Assembly (NCBI GenBank): GCA_964580995.1
Contig: CAZOMV010000103.1
Location: forward strand, 1 to 20,639
Source: JAKJEP01 sp964580995
Lineage (GTDB): Bacteria; Planctomycetota; Phycisphaerae; Sedimentisphaerales; SM23-30
DNA: 20,639 bases
Direction of reading: 5' to 3'
Part shown: positions 1-8,337 of the stretch, piece by piece
How positions within the stretch are numbered: the stretch's first letter is position 1
Layout of the letters: each line of letters opens with the position of its first letter
Program-made: the position numbers and the translations under genes
Notes under the pieces: model-generated
What the model saw: the letters and a program-made list of their open reading frames with translations, nothing else
Told to the model about the DNA's origin: nothing
The model's database searches: none

Positions 1-113
1 GCGTTATTACGCTAAAATCAACGTTTTCCACCCCTAACTGCGGAACTTGGGCTAACCGACTACGGCCTGATCAAAAACTGAGAGTTTTGTCCCGCCGGAT
101 ATAGTTAACTTTG
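1..113. other. No gene recognised at window start
   Basis: I see no supportable gene in this edge segment. A short inverted repeat (AAAACT, GAG loop, AGTTTT, about 74-88) lies just downstream of the minus-strand glycosyltransferase stop. It has no clear run of T after it on that strand, so I do not call it a terminator. Short open stretches run off the window edge on both strands but match nothing I know. Confidence 0.4.
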
Positions 114-1430
114 TCAGGGCTTTACTTTCAGAGTTACCGCCTGCCGGTAGGTCCGGACCATCCGGGAAATCATATGGCTGGCCAGAAAATGTTTGCGCAG
201 ATAATCCTGGGCATGGGTTGCCAGGGTTCGGGCGTAGGGCCGGTCGCTAAGCAATTGATGCAGGGCCTTGGTCAAATCCTGATTTTGCTGAAAGCCGACG
301 GTCAGGGCGGTTTTCCCCTGTTGGATCAGGTCATTTTTTTCCTGATCGGCAACCACGACCGCGTTGCCGACGCTCATGGCTTCCAGCAGTTCCGGCTGCC
401 ACATTTTCGCAGGACAGGGTTGCACATAAATATCCACCGTTTTAAAGACGGCTTTGTAGGCGTCATTATCCGTCGTCAATGTTTTAATAGGCGGTATAAA
501 GTGAACCTGGTCGCTTACCTTCAGTTGCCGTACCATGTTGCGCAGCAGGTATTCATCGGATCCATTTCCCGCAATCATCAGTTGGGGGATATGTCCGAGT
601 TCCTGCAATTTCTTGATGGAAAGCAGCAAAACCGGCAATCCTTTGTCCTTTTCCAGGGGGCAGGAGCAAAATAGGGTCGCTACCTTGCCTTCGTGGCTGA
701 AGCAGGACGGGGTTTCCGTGACGTGCGTTCCAATCGGCATATAATGCATTCGCGCGGCCAGGCGCGGATACAGGCGGCGCATTTTCCTCGTCAAATGACT
801 GCTGCCGGCCAGAATCGCCCCGCAGCGGTGCTGCGAAAAATTCAAATGAGAAGGTTCCACTGATAAAATCGAAAGGACGTAGGGAATTCCCATTCGTTTG
901 CTCAAGCGCCGGGCCAGCAGGGCTTGTCTTTCACTTAACGCATGGAAGAGAGTAGGCTTAAACGGCTGGAGAGTTTCCGCAATCCGATTGATTCTCCGCT
1001 GCGGCAGCAGATATTCATACAGATCAAAGCAGGGGCGTACGATGGACAACTGCCGGGTTGTCATATTTCCGTCGGGCGATTCTTCTGAATAGCCCCTGGT
1101 TTCCGTGATGATTCGCACCGGCGGGCTGGGCACATGAGGGAGCAGGTCACTGGCCCCGGCGCATAATAAGCTGAGGTCGCTGACTTCATCGATCAAACCC
1201 ACCGACAAGCGGCGCAAGACCGGGCCATAGTGCTGCAAAGACAGGTCATCTGCCAAAAGCACGACCCGCAAAGAGGTTGGGCCGGCACTTTTCTGTGACA
1301 ATATCGTCTCAATCGCTATGTCAGATTCGTTTCGATCCATTCGTTTCGTGTTTCGATAGCCGGAGGTATCGTTTCCGGTTCCTTCTTTTTCCTGTTCCTT
1401 ATCAATTAAATGGCGGCATGATGACTTCAT
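114..1430 (-). CDS. GT4-like glycosyltransferase
   Basis: The protein looks like a GT-B fold glycosyltransferase of family 4, which transfers sugar from an activated nucleotide donor to a glycan or lipid acceptor. There is no signal peptide, so it is probably cytoplasmic. The N-terminal Rossmann half starts near residue 54 (LRVVLLADD). The C-terminal donor-binding half is seen in the LMIAGNG segment (284-290) and PELLEAMSVGNAVVVAD (346-362). The family EX7E motif is incomplete: Glu350 of LLEAM is present, but the position eight residues before it is Lys342 instead of Glu. The start is uncertain. The longest frame overlaps the end of sppA by 29 bases and begins with about 30 low-complexity residues; Met31 (base 1340) is an alternative, and neither has a good ribosome binding site. 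The overlap implies cotranscription with sppA. The acceptor and sugar cannot be told from the sequence. Confidence 0.8.
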   Translation of the reverse strand: MKSSCRHLIDKEQEKEGTGNDTSGYRNTKRMDRNESDIAIETILSQKSAGPTSLRVVLLADDLSLQHYGPVLRRLSVGLIDEVSDLSLLCAGASDLLPHVPSPPVRIITETRGYSEESPDGNMTTRQLSIVRPCFDLYEYLLPQRRINRIAETLQPFKPTLFHALSERQALLARRLSKRMGIPYVLSILSVEPSHLNFSQHRCGAILAGSSHLTRKMRRLYPRLAARMHYMPIGTHVTETPSCFSHEGKVATLFCSCPLEKDKGLPVLLLSIKKLQELGHIPQLMIAGNGSDEYLLRNMVRQLKVSDQVHFIPPIKTLTTDNDAYKAVFKTVDIYVQPCPAKMWQPELLEAMSVGNAVVVADQEKNDLIQQGKTALTVGFQQNQDLTKALHQLLSDRPYARTLATHAQDYLRKHFLASHMISRMVRTYRQAVTLKVKP

Positions 1431-3291
1431 ACGGCAGTACCAGCAGTGTATGTTCCTGTTGAAATAAATAGATCAAACTGGAAACGTGATGGAGTATTTT
1501 CTGGATCAGAAAAGATTTCAGACCCGCGGACCGGCCCAGCCAGAGCGGATTTTCCCCTCCTGCAGGGGATAAACCCAGAGCGGCCAGCGGCTCATCCGGT
1601 TTTGCGTCCGACCGGGCGAGCAGCTCCGTTAGCACTTCCACCAGCGATTTGGGCGAGGGCATGATCCGGATTTGGTACGTTTCGATGCCTGCCTGTTCGG
1701 CCACTCGCCCAATGGCGTCCTCCAGCGTTCCGATCTCATCGATCAGACCGGCCTGTTTGGCCTGCAAGCCGGTATAAATTTTGCCCTGAGCCAGATAGTC
1801 GATGGAATCGGTCAATTTCGCGCCGCGGGATTGCCGTACGCACTGCTTGAACCGTTCGTAGGTGAGTTCCATGTTCTCTTTGATGTTCAGGTGTTCCCCG
1901 ACCGTAAACGGCTGCATGGAGCTGAACAGGGCGGCGTTCCGGCCCCGGTGAAAGGTATAGCTGGTAATCCCCAGCTTTCCCAGCAGGCCGCCGATCACGA
2001 TTTTCCCGCCGATGACGCCGATGGAACCGGTAATGGTGCTCGGCTGGGCCAGGATGGTATTGGCTCCGCAGGCGGCATAATAGCCCCCGGAGGCCGCGAC
2101 CCCGCCCATGCTCACCACCACCGGCTTTTCCCTGGCCGTTTGCAATATGGCGTTATACATGATGTCACTGGCGGTGGCGCTGCCGCCCGGGGAATCGATG
2201 CGCACCACCACGCCCTTGATATTTTTGTCCGCCCGGGCCTTCGCCAGCGTCAACCGGATCGTACGCGAGCCGATCACGCTGCCGTCAAAGGTCTCCATAT
2301 TTTCCCCGGAAGTGATCGGCCCGTTGATATAGACGACCGCAATGGCATCCCCCGTCGGTTCCGGAGGGGTTTTAAACAGGCCCTGCAGTACCGAGAGCAT
2401 GGCGAAGGGATCATCGGGATTGATTGCGGGCCGGGGTGCCTGGCCGTAGTCCGTCTTCAGCGATATTTTTGTATCCTCCTGCTCCGTGATCTTTTTGAGG
2501 AATTCTTCGCGATACAGAACCTGATCGATCAGTCCCGCCGCCTGGGCCTGTTCCGTGGTGTACGGCCCCTCATCGATCAGCCGGCGTACCTGCTCGTCCG
2601 TCATTTTCCGGGATTCCGCGATCGATTGAACCATATGGCCGTACAGATTGTCGAAAAGCTGGTTGAACTGCTGCATCTCCTGCGGGGAAGGGCCGCTACG
2701 GGTCATCGTCTCGCCGGCGGATTTATAATCGCCGATCTGAATCATGTCCGCCTGAATGCCCAGCTTGTCCAGCAGATTTTTGAAATACAGCGTTTCCCCC
2801 GCCAGGCCCGCCAGCATCAGGTTGCCCGAGGGCGTCATCGCGATCTGGTCGCAACTGCACGCAAACAGGTACGAATCCTGGCCCGCCTCCTCCAGATAGG
2901 CGTAGGTTTTTTTGCCCTTCTGACGCAGAGCCGCCACAGCCTGCCGCAGTTCATCCACCTGCGCCCAGTTGAACATTGGCTCCTCGATGTTAAATAAAAC
3001 CCCCGATATGGCTTCATCCTCACCGGCCAGTTCCAGGCGCTTCACCATATCCATCAGGTTCGTGCTGGTGACACCCGATAAGGAAAAAATACTGGCTGTG
3101 GAGCCTTCCATAATCTGCCCCGTTAAATTGATTACCGCCAGAGTGAGTTTCTTCTCTGCCTCCGCGGGCATTTCCGCCGTTACGGCCGGATCATCCGCCC
3201 ACGCTGGGATCTGGCAAACCGCTACTGCCCCAAAAACCGCCAGCCATACGGCTGATTGCAGGACTCTATATACTCTTTTATCTTTTTGCAT
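1402..3291 (-). CDS. sppA: Signal peptide peptidase SppA, 67K type
   Basis: This is a serine protease of the S49 family that digests cleaved signal peptides in or at the membrane, facing the periplasm. At 629 residues it matches the long two-domain form (E. coli SppA is 618). An N-terminal hydrophobic segment (about 9-31) ends in AWA-D, which could be a cleavable signal or an anchor. Two tandem crotonase-like domains follow: the N-terminal one (about 50-265) carries the general base Lys190 in GDYKSAGE, and the C-terminal one (about 315-535) carries the nucleophile Ser401 in GGVAASGGYYAA, followed by the TGSIGV segment. The Lys/Ser dyad split between the halves is the known arrangement of long SppA. 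GAGG lies 7 bases before the ATG, which supports this start. The downstream glycosyltransferase overlaps its 3' end. The gene is divergent from the glycosidase cluster and is probably housekeeping. Confidence 0.95.
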   Translation of the reverse strand: MQKDKRVYRVLQSAVWLAVFGAVAVCQIPAWADDPAVTAEMPAEAEKKLTLAVINLTGQIMEGSTASIFSLSGVTSTNLMDMVKRLELAGEDEAISGVLFNIEEPMFNWAQVDELRQAVAALRQKGKKTYAYLEEAGQDSYLFACSCDQIAMTPSGNLMLAGLAGETLYFKNLLDKLGIQADMIQIGDYKSAGETMTRSGPSPQEMQQFNQLFDNLYGHMVQSIAESRKMTDEQVRRLIDEGPYTTEQAQAAGLIDQVLYREEFLKKITEQEDTKISLKTDYGQAPRPAINPDDPFAMLSVLQGLFKTPPEPTGDAIAVVYINGPITSGENMETFDGSVIGSRTIRLTLAKARADKNIKGVVVRIDSPGGSATASDIMYNAILQTAREKPVVVSMGGVAASGGYYAACGANTILAQPSTITGSIGVIGGKIVIGGLLGKLGITSYTFHRGRNAALFSSMQPFTVGEHLNIKENMELTYERFKQCVRQSRGAKLTDSIDYLAQGKIYTGLQAKQAGLIDEIGTLEDAIGRVAEQAGIETYQIRIMPSPKSLVEVLTELLARSDAKPDEPLAALGLSPAGGENPLWLGRSAGLKSFLIQKILHHVSSLIYLFQQEHTLLVLPYEVIMPPFN

Positions 3292-3327
3292 TTTGCTACC
3301 TCACGCTATGTATAGATAATTTCCTTA

Positions 3328-3356
3328 TTTATAATATTTTATACAGGAAAATACAA
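3328..3356 (-). promoter_or_regulatory. Candidate sigma-70-type promoter of sppA
   Basis: Read on the minus strand there is a -35-like TTGTAT, a 17-base spacer and a -10-like TATAAA. Transcription would start near 3321, giving a leader of about 30 bases with GAGG ahead of the sppA ATG. The surrounding DNA is very AT-rich, so chance matches are likely; position and spacing are the main support. Confidence 0.45.
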
Positions 3357-3377
3357 TAGTAAAACTCACCCGGATGC

Positions 3378-3398
3378 TCCCGCCAGCCATTGCCGGGA
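3378..3398. promoter_or_regulatory. GC-rich inverted repeat, possible operator
   Basis: TCCCGCCA (3378-3385) and TGCCGGGA (3391-3398) can pair over seven of eight positions around a five-base loop. It is a GC-rich island in AT-rich DNA, midway between the two promoters. No T-run follows on either strand, so it is not a typical terminator. A regulator site or RNA/DNA structure is possible. Confidence 0.3.
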
Positions 3399-3400
3399 TT

Positions 3401-3418
3401 TAAGCAATTGTATGCTTA
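3401..3418. promoter_or_regulatory. Perfect dyad TAAGCA-N6-TGCTTA, possible operator
   Basis: Two perfect 6-base arms (3401-3406 and 3413-3418) flank a 6-base centre, giving an 18-base dyad of the size bound by dimeric regulators such as LacI or GntR types. It lies two bases from the GC-rich inverted repeat and between the two candidate promoters. No regulator gene is present in the window, so the binding protein is unknown. Confidence 0.35.
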
Positions 3419-3514
3419 TGTATAACTTTTTGTATATCACGCAGATTAAGCTGGCCATTCCCTTCTTTTTATAGATAATATTTATGCATAAAAACTGATT
3501 TGTGCGGCTCTTTT

Positions 3515-3526
3515 GCCAAACTTGGC
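3515..3526. promoter_or_regulatory. Palindrome GCCAA-AC-TTGGC near the cluster promoter
   Basis: Perfect 5-base arms surround a 2-base centre. The site sits just upstream of the candidate -35 box of the glycosidase cluster, centred near -50 of the predicted start, where an activator or repressor could act. The function is inferred from position only. Confidence 0.35.
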
Positions 3527-3534
3527 CAGGGTTT

Positions 3535-3564
3535 TTGTGTCTTACTGGATTATTTTGCTAAAAT
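3535..3564 (+). promoter_or_regulatory. Candidate promoter of the glycosidase-aroA cluster
   Basis: A -35-like TTGTGT (3535-3540), an 18-base spacer and a -10-like TAAAAT (3559-3564) preceded by an extended TG are visible. The predicted start near 3571 leaves a leader of about 32 bases before the first fucosidase ATG at 3603. It is the best match I found on the plus strand in this region. Confidence 0.4.
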
Positions 3565-3602
3565 GTTGATTTTCAATGTGTTAAGAAAGGAAAACAATTC
3601 TG

Positions 3603-5000
3603 ATGCCGTCAGACGTTCGATTTCTTCGAAGTGTTTGTTTTGGGTTGATTTTTTCTTTTTTTATTACCGGCTTACCCGGTTTCGCCGCCGATCCCCTGCC
3701 GCCTTTACCCCAGGAGTCTAAAGAGCAGAAAGACGCCCGGATGCAGTGGTGGCGGGAGGCCCGGTTTGGGATGTTCATTCACTGGGGTCTGTTTAGTGTG
3801 GCTGGCGGGGTGTGGAATGGGCAGGAGATTCCCGGCCTTGCTGAGTGGATGATGAGCGAAGAAAATGGCAAGATCCCGGTTTCAGAGTATCGGGAACTGG
3901 TGAACCAGTTTAATCCCGTTCAATTTGATGCCAAAGAATGGGTGCGGACCGCCAAAGATGCCGGTGTGAAGTATATCGTCCTGACCAGCAAGCATCACGA
4001 CGGCTTCTGCCTGTTCGATTCGAAATATACCGACTATGATGTCATGTCCACCCCGTTCCAGCGGGATATCCTCAAGGAACTCTCCGATGAGTGCCACAAA
4101 CAGGGGATGCGGATCGGCTGGTATTATTCGCAGCTCGACTGGAGTTTCCCGGAGGCGCAGGGAAAGCGGTCGCCTGATTATGGCGCCAGGCTGCCGGAGT
4201 TGCTTGAGCTGGTCAGCAACCACACTCGGGAGATTACCGGCAACTACGGCAGGATCGATGTGCTCTGGTTCGACGGCGAATGGATGGATGCCTGGACCGA
4301 GTCGGACGGCCGGCGGTTATACCAGCGTTTGCGTCAGGACCATCCCGACCTGATTATCAACAACCGTATCGGCAAAGGCCGCCAGGCCAAACCCGGTGAG
4401 CATGATACCCGTGAATATGTGGGGGATTTCGGCACCCCCGAACAGGAAATTCCCGCCACCGGCATGCCCGGCTACGACTGGGAGACCTGCATGACCATGA
4501 ACGATTGCTGGGGATTCAAAAAGAACGATCATAACTGGAAATCATCCGAGGTCTTGATTCGCCAGTTGGTGGACACCGCCAGCAAGGGGGGCAACTACCT
4601 CTTGAATGTGGGTCCCACTCCGGAAGGAATTATCCCGCAAACCAGCGTCGAACGGCTGGAGGCTATGGGGAAATGGCTGAAGGTCAACGGCGAAAGTATT
4701 TATGGCACTTCCGCCGGTATTTTTCCCAAACTCGAGTGGGGCCGCTGCACGGTCAAGCCGGGCAAGCTGTACCTGCACGTTTTCAACTGGCCGGCTGACG
4801 GCAGGCTGCTGATGCCGGGCCTGAAAAACGAGGTGAAAAAGGCTTATCTACTGGCGGATAACCAAACTACGTTGAAAGTTATCGTTGAAGATAAAAATCT
4901 GGTAATCACCCTGCCGGAAAAACCGGTTGATCCGGTCGATACCGTGGTGGTTCTGATTATGGATGGTACCCCACAACTAATGGCGGCAGATATTAAATAA
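3603..5000 (+). CDS. GH29 alpha-L-fucosidase, first copy
   Basis: This retaining exo-glycosidase removes terminal alpha-L-fucose from glycans. A hydrophobic segment (about 7-24) ending near GFA-A suggests Sec export to the periplasm or outside. The (beta/alpha)8 domain covers about 45-365: WWREARFGMFIHWG (49-62), the substrate-pocket segment KHHDGF (130-135) and the nucleophile Asp224 in VLWFDGEW. Glu280 in GTPEQEIP is my candidate acid/base, which is less conserved in GH29. A short C-terminal beta domain follows to residue 465. It is the most diverged of three tandem copies: the WHHPDYLP stretch of the other two is replaced by a shorter segment around 180-200. An AAGGA sequence lies about 11 bases before the ATG, rather far, but no other start is evident. 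It is first in the seven-gene cluster. Confidence 0.93.
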   Translation: MPSDVRFLRSVCFGLIFSFFITGLPGFAADPLPPLPQESKEQKDARMQWWREARFGMFIHWGLFSVAGGVWNGQEIPGLAEWMMSEENGKIPVSEYRELVNQFNPVQFDAKEWVRTAKDAGVKYIVLTSKHHDGFCLFDSKYTDYDVMSTPFQRDILKELSDECHKQGMRIGWYYSQLDWSFPEAQGKRSPDYGARLPELLELVSNHTREITGNYGRIDVLWFDGEWMDAWTESDGRRLYQRLRQDHPDLIINNRIGKGRQAKPGEHDTREYVGDFGTPEQEIPATGMPGYDWETCMTMNDCWGFKKNDHNWKSSEVLIRQLVDTASKGGNYLLNVGPTPEGIIPQTSVERLEAMGKWLKVNGESIYGTSAGIFPKLEWGRCTVKPGKLYLHVFNWPADGRLLMPGLKNEVKKAYLLADNQTTLKVIVEDKNLVITLPEKPVDPVDTVVVLIMDGTPQLMAADIK

Positions 5001-5042
5001 TTTATGTGAGAAGGTATTATGCAATCGCGAAAGGAGATGCAA

Positions 5043-6452
5043 ATGCGTCAAATGTGGATTGGAATGGTAATGGGCGGGATGGTGTCGGTAATGCTGATGA
5101 GCGGGGTCTTGTTCGGTGCGGATAAGAAAAAGGATGCACCGGCTGTGGACCCCTTTAAGGAAACGCCCCAGCAGCGGGATGCCCGCATGGAATGGTGGCG
5201 GGAGGCGCGGTTCGGGATGTTCATCCATTGGGGGCTGTATGCCGTGCCCGGCGGGGTTTGGAATGGGCAGGAAGTGCCCGGTGTCGGGGAGTGGATCATG
5301 TTCAGCGGGAAGATCCCGGTGGCCGAATATGAACCGCTGGTGCAGCAGTTCAATCCCGTCCAGTTTAATGCCAAAGAGTGGGTCAAAATCGCCAAAGACG
5401 CCGGCATGAAATACATCGTCATCACCAGCAAGCATCACGACGGCTTCTGCCTCTTCGATTCCCAACATACCGACTACGATATCATGTCCACGCCCTTTAA
5501 ACGGGACATTATGAAGGAACTCTCCGACGAATGCCACAAGCAGGGGCTTAAAATCTGCTGGTACCATTCGATTATGGACTGGCATCACCCGGATTACCTG
5601 CCCCGCCGGGAATGGGACAAACGGCCCGCCGATCAGGCTGACTTCAACCGGTATATCGCCTATATGAAAAACGAGCTTACCGAACTGGTCACCAAATACG
5701 GCGACATCGGCGTCCTGTGGTTCGACGGGGAATGGGAAGATACCTGGACCGAGGCGATGGGCAAGGATGTTTATGCCTTCCTGCGGGGTCTCCAGAGCGA
5801 TATCATTATCAATAACCGCGTGAGCAAGGGCCGCGGCGGCATGGGCGGCATAACCGCCGCCGGCATCTTCGCCGGTGATTTCGGCACACCCGAACAGGAA
5901 CTGCCCGCCACCGGCTTAGCCGGCGCGGACTGGGAAACCTGCATGACGATGAACGATACCTGGGGATTCAAGAAGAGCGACCACAACTGGAAATCGCCGG
6001 AGACGCTGATCCGCCAGTTGGTGGATGCCTCCAGCAAAGGCGGCAACTACCTGCTGAATGTCGGCCCCACACCGGAAGGCCTGATCCCCCAGCCCAGCGT
6101 CGAACGTTTGCAGGCGATGGGCGAATGGATGAAAGTAAATAGCGAGAGCATCTATGGCAGCAGCGCCAGCGTGTTTGCCAGTCTGGACTGGGGCCGCTGC
6201 ACCGTCAAGCCGGGCAAGCTCTATCTGCACGTGTTCAACTGGCCGGCCGATGGCAAGCTGCTGGTACCGGGCCTGAAAAACGAGGTGAAAAAGGCCTATC
6301 TGCTGGCGGACAAAAACGTCAAATTGAAGGTTTCCGTGGAAGGAAATAATGTCATCCTTGCCCTGCCGGAAAAACCGCTTGACCCGATTGATACCGTGGT
6401 GGTGCTGAATATTAAAGGGGAACCGGAAGTCGCCGCGGCTGCCGGTAATTGA
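5043..6452 (+). CDS. GH29 alpha-L-fucosidase, second copy
   Basis: This is a predicted exported alpha-L-fucosidase of 469 residues. The start at 5043 is chosen because AAGGAG sits exactly six bases before it; the ATG at 5019 would add eight residues with a poorer site. The signal peptide is about residues 1-25 (hydrophobic, rich in Met and Gly, ending LFGA). The catalytic domain carries WWREARFGMFIHWG (51-64), KHHDGF (130-135), WHHPDYLP (180-187) and the nucleophile Asp228 in VLWFDGEW; Glu284 in GTPEQELP is a candidate acid/base. The beta-sandwich end (about 370-469) is near-identical in layout to its neighbours. The gap to the previous gene is 42 bases. It is closest to the third copy, sharing a 48-base identical stretch, so recent duplication or gene conversion is likely. 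Linkage specificity (alpha-1,2/3/4/6) cannot be read from sequence. Confidence 0.94.
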   Translation: MRQMWIGMVMGGMVSVMLMSGVLFGADKKKDAPAVDPFKETPQQRDARMEWWREARFGMFIHWGLYAVPGGVWNGQEVPGVGEWIMFSGKIPVAEYEPLVQQFNPVQFNAKEWVKIAKDAGMKYIVITSKHHDGFCLFDSQHTDYDIMSTPFKRDIMKELSDECHKQGLKICWYHSIMDWHHPDYLPRREWDKRPADQADFNRYIAYMKNELTELVTKYGDIGVLWFDGEWEDTWTEAMGKDVYAFLRGLQSDIIINNRVSKGRGGMGGITAAGIFAGDFGTPEQELPATGLAGADWETCMTMNDTWGFKKSDHNWKSPETLIRQLVDASSKGGNYLLNVGPTPEGLIPQPSVERLQAMGEWMKVNSESIYGSSASVFASLDWGRCTVKPGKLYLHVFNWPADGKLLVPGLKNEVKKAYLLADKNVKLKVSVEGNNVILALPEKPLDPIDTVVVLNIKGEPEVAAAAGN

Positions 6453-7528
6453 TTTTTGTTGGCATGTAGCAGCAGCAAATGCGAAAGGAGTTTCTCATGC
6501 GATATGTGTCCGTTAAAATGGCATTGGCGGTTTTGATCATGATGGGGCTGATATTGTCCGCCGGGTCCTGCTCGAATTTATCGAAGGAACCGGCAGTCGT
6601 GGATCCCTCCCAGGAAACGCCCCGGCAGCGGGATGCCCGGATGGAATGGTGGCGGCAGGCCCGCTTCGGGATGTTCATCCACTGGGGACTCTATGCCGTC
6701 CCCGGCGGGGTGTGGAACGGGCAGGAAGTTCCGACCGCCGGCGAATGGCTTATGTACGGCGGCCAAATCCCGGTGGCGGAATACGAGCCGCTGGTCCAGC
6801 AGTTCAATCCCGTCCAGTTCAACGCCAAGGAATGGGTCCAAATCGCCAAAGACGCCGGCATGAAATACATCGTCATTACCACCAAGCATCACGACGGTTT
6901 CTGCCTCTTCGATTCGCAATATACCGACTACGATATCATGACCACCCCATTTAAGCGGGACATCATGAAGGAACTCTCCGACGAATGCCATAAGCAGGGC
7001 ATCAAGATTTGCTGGTATCATTCGATTCTGGACTGGCATCACCCCGATTATCTGCCCCGGCGGCAGTGGGACCAGCGGCCCACTGATCAGGCTGATTTCA
7101 ATCGCTATGTAACCTACATGAAAAATGAACTCCAGGAACTGGTCACCCGATACGGGGATATCGGCGTCCTGTGGTTTGACGGCGGCTGGGAGGATACCTG
7201 GACCGCGGAAATGGGTAAAGATGTGTGTGCCTTTCTGCGGAGCCGGCAGCCTGACCTGATCATCAATAACCGGGCCAGTAAAGGGGCCATCGGTATTCTT
7301 GCCGGCGATTACAATACTCCCGAACAGGAAATCCCCGCTACCGGCATGGGCGGGGCCGACTGGGAAACCTGCATGACCATGAATGACACCTGGGGTTTCA
7401 AGAAAAATGACCACAACTGGAAATCGAAAGAAGATATGATCCGTATGCTGATTGATATTGCCAGCAAGGGCGGCAATTATCTGCTGAATGTCGGCCCCAC
7501 ACCGGAAGGCCTGATCCCCCAGCCCAGC
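6051..7528 (+). repeat. 48-base identical segment shared by GH29 copies two and three
   Basis: Bases 6051-6098 and 7481-7528 are identical, covering the LLNVGPTPEGLIPQPS coding segment with no synonymous change, while flanking codons differ. This points to duplication with later gene conversion, or to very strong constraint. Confidence 0.85.
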
Positions 7529-8287
7529 ATCGAACGCTTGCAGGCAATGGGCGCCTGGCTTAAGATCAACGGCGAGAGTATCTACGGCACCACCGCCAGC
7601 GTCTTCCCCAAACTCACCTGGGGCCGTTGCACCGTCAAGCCGGGCAAACTCTATCTGCACGTCTTCAACTGGCCCGCCGATGGTAAACTGGAAGTACCGG
7701 GATTGAAAAACAAGGTTAAGAAGGCGTATCTGCTGGCTGACAAAAAAGCCCGCCTGCAGGTCACGCCCGGTGAGGATGGCCAGATCGTTTCCCTGCCCGC
7801 CTCCGCTCCCGACCCCATCGCCAGTGTCGTGGTTCTGGAAATCGAAGGCCAGCCGGATGTCGCTCCGGCCGCCTCCCTCCGCCAGGGCAGCGATGGCGTA
7901 GTGACTCTCAGCGCCGCGGACGCCATCGTACATGGCCAGACGGCGAAATTCGAAGCGGGAGCGAATCGCGACAACATTGGCTACTGGACCAACCCGGCTG
8001 ACTTTGTCACCTGGGATTTCAAACTGAATCAGGCGGGAACCTATACCGTGGCGATCACCTACGCCTGCGAAAACGGCTGCGGCGGCAGCCAGTATAGTAT
8101 TCTGGCCGGCGACCAGAAACTGGACGGCGCCGTCAAAGAAACCGGCACCTGGGGCGACTTTACCACCGAATCCCTCGGAAAAATCACCCTCACCCAGCCT
8201 GGTGTGCATCAGCTCCAGGTCAAGCCCGTCCAGAAACCCGGCCCGGCCGTGATGAACTTACGCTGCGTGGTATTGAAGCCGGAGTAA
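6497..8287 (+). CDS. GH29 alpha-L-fucosidase with C-terminal CBM-like domain, third copy
   Basis: This is a predicted exported alpha-L-fucosidase of 596 residues. AAAGGAG six bases before the ATG at 6497 decides the start over the ATG at 6479. The N-terminal hydrophobic segment ends in SAGSC (Cys25), a marginal lipobox, so membrane anchoring is possible. The catalytic domain has the nucleophile Asp228 in VLWFDGGW and a candidate acid/base Glu276 in NTPEQEIP, eight residues nearer than in copy two because a Gly/Ala-rich loop is shorter. Unlike its paralogs, it continues past residue 460 into a further beta-rich module of about 130 residues (NIGYWTNPADFVTWDF near 493; MNLRCVVLKPE at the end). 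I read this as a carbohydrate-binding-type domain of the kind appended to planctomycete-type hydrolases, a resemblance recalled from memory. The module may hold the enzyme on its polysaccharide. Confidence 0.93.
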   Translation: MRYVSVKMALAVLIMMGLILSAGSCSNLSKEPAVVDPSQETPRQRDARMEWWRQARFGMFIHWGLYAVPGGVWNGQEVPTAGEWLMYGGQIPVAEYEPLVQQFNPVQFNAKEWVQIAKDAGMKYIVITTKHHDGFCLFDSQYTDYDIMTTPFKRDIMKELSDECHKQGIKICWYHSILDWHHPDYLPRRQWDQRPTDQADFNRYVTYMKNELQELVTRYGDIGVLWFDGGWEDTWTAEMGKDVCAFLRSRQPDLIINNRASKGAIGILAGDYNTPEQEIPATGMGGADWETCMTMNDTWGFKKNDHNWKSKEDMIRMLIDIASKGGNYLLNVGPTPEGLIPQPSIERLQAMGAWLKINGESIYGTTASVFPKLTWGRCTVKPGKLYLHVFNWPADGKLEVPGLKNKVKKAYLLADKKARLQVTPGEDGQIVSLPASAPDPIASVVVLEIEGQPDVAPAASLRQGSDGVVTLSAADAIVHGQTAKFEAGANRDNIGYWTNPADFVTWDFKLNQAGTYTVAITYACENGCGGSQYSILAGDQKLDGAVKETGTWGDFTTESLGKITLTQPGVHQLQVKPVQKPGPAVMNLRCVVLKPE

Positions 8288-8337
8288 GATCCAAGGTAGT
8301 GTGAAAGTAGCAGTAAAACTTGCGTTTGGAGTTTCCG

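Larger units (their letters stand above)
3311..3479. repeat. 10-base direct repeat TATAGATAAT
   Basis: The sequence TATAGATAAT occurs exactly at 3311-3320 and again at 3470-3479, near the two ends of the divergent region. It could be a repeated protein-binding site for both transcription units, but in AT-rich DNA it may be chance. Confidence 0.35.
3292..3602. other. Divergent AT-rich intergenic region
   Basis: These 311 bases separate sppA (minus) from the first fucosidase (plus) and hold no gene I can support. The region is AT-rich apart from a GC-rich patch near 3368-3398. It must contain the control sequences for both transcription units. Candidate promoters, three inverted repeats and one 10-base direct repeat are listed separately. 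Confidence 0.8.

Noticed and set aside
71..90. Short hairpin after the glycosyltransferase as a terminator
   Set aside because: Only six base pairs and no T-run following it on the minus strand.
1672..2997. Open frame of 441 codons on the plus strand opposite sppA
   Set aside because: Shadow of the SppA coding sequence; rich in Arg, His, Gly and Gln with no recognisable domain.
6578..8209. Long open frame of 543 codons on the minus strand opposite the third fucosidase
   Set aside because: The plus-strand frame is an unmistakable GH29 enzyme; the antisense frame is low-complexity and follows from GC-biased codon use.
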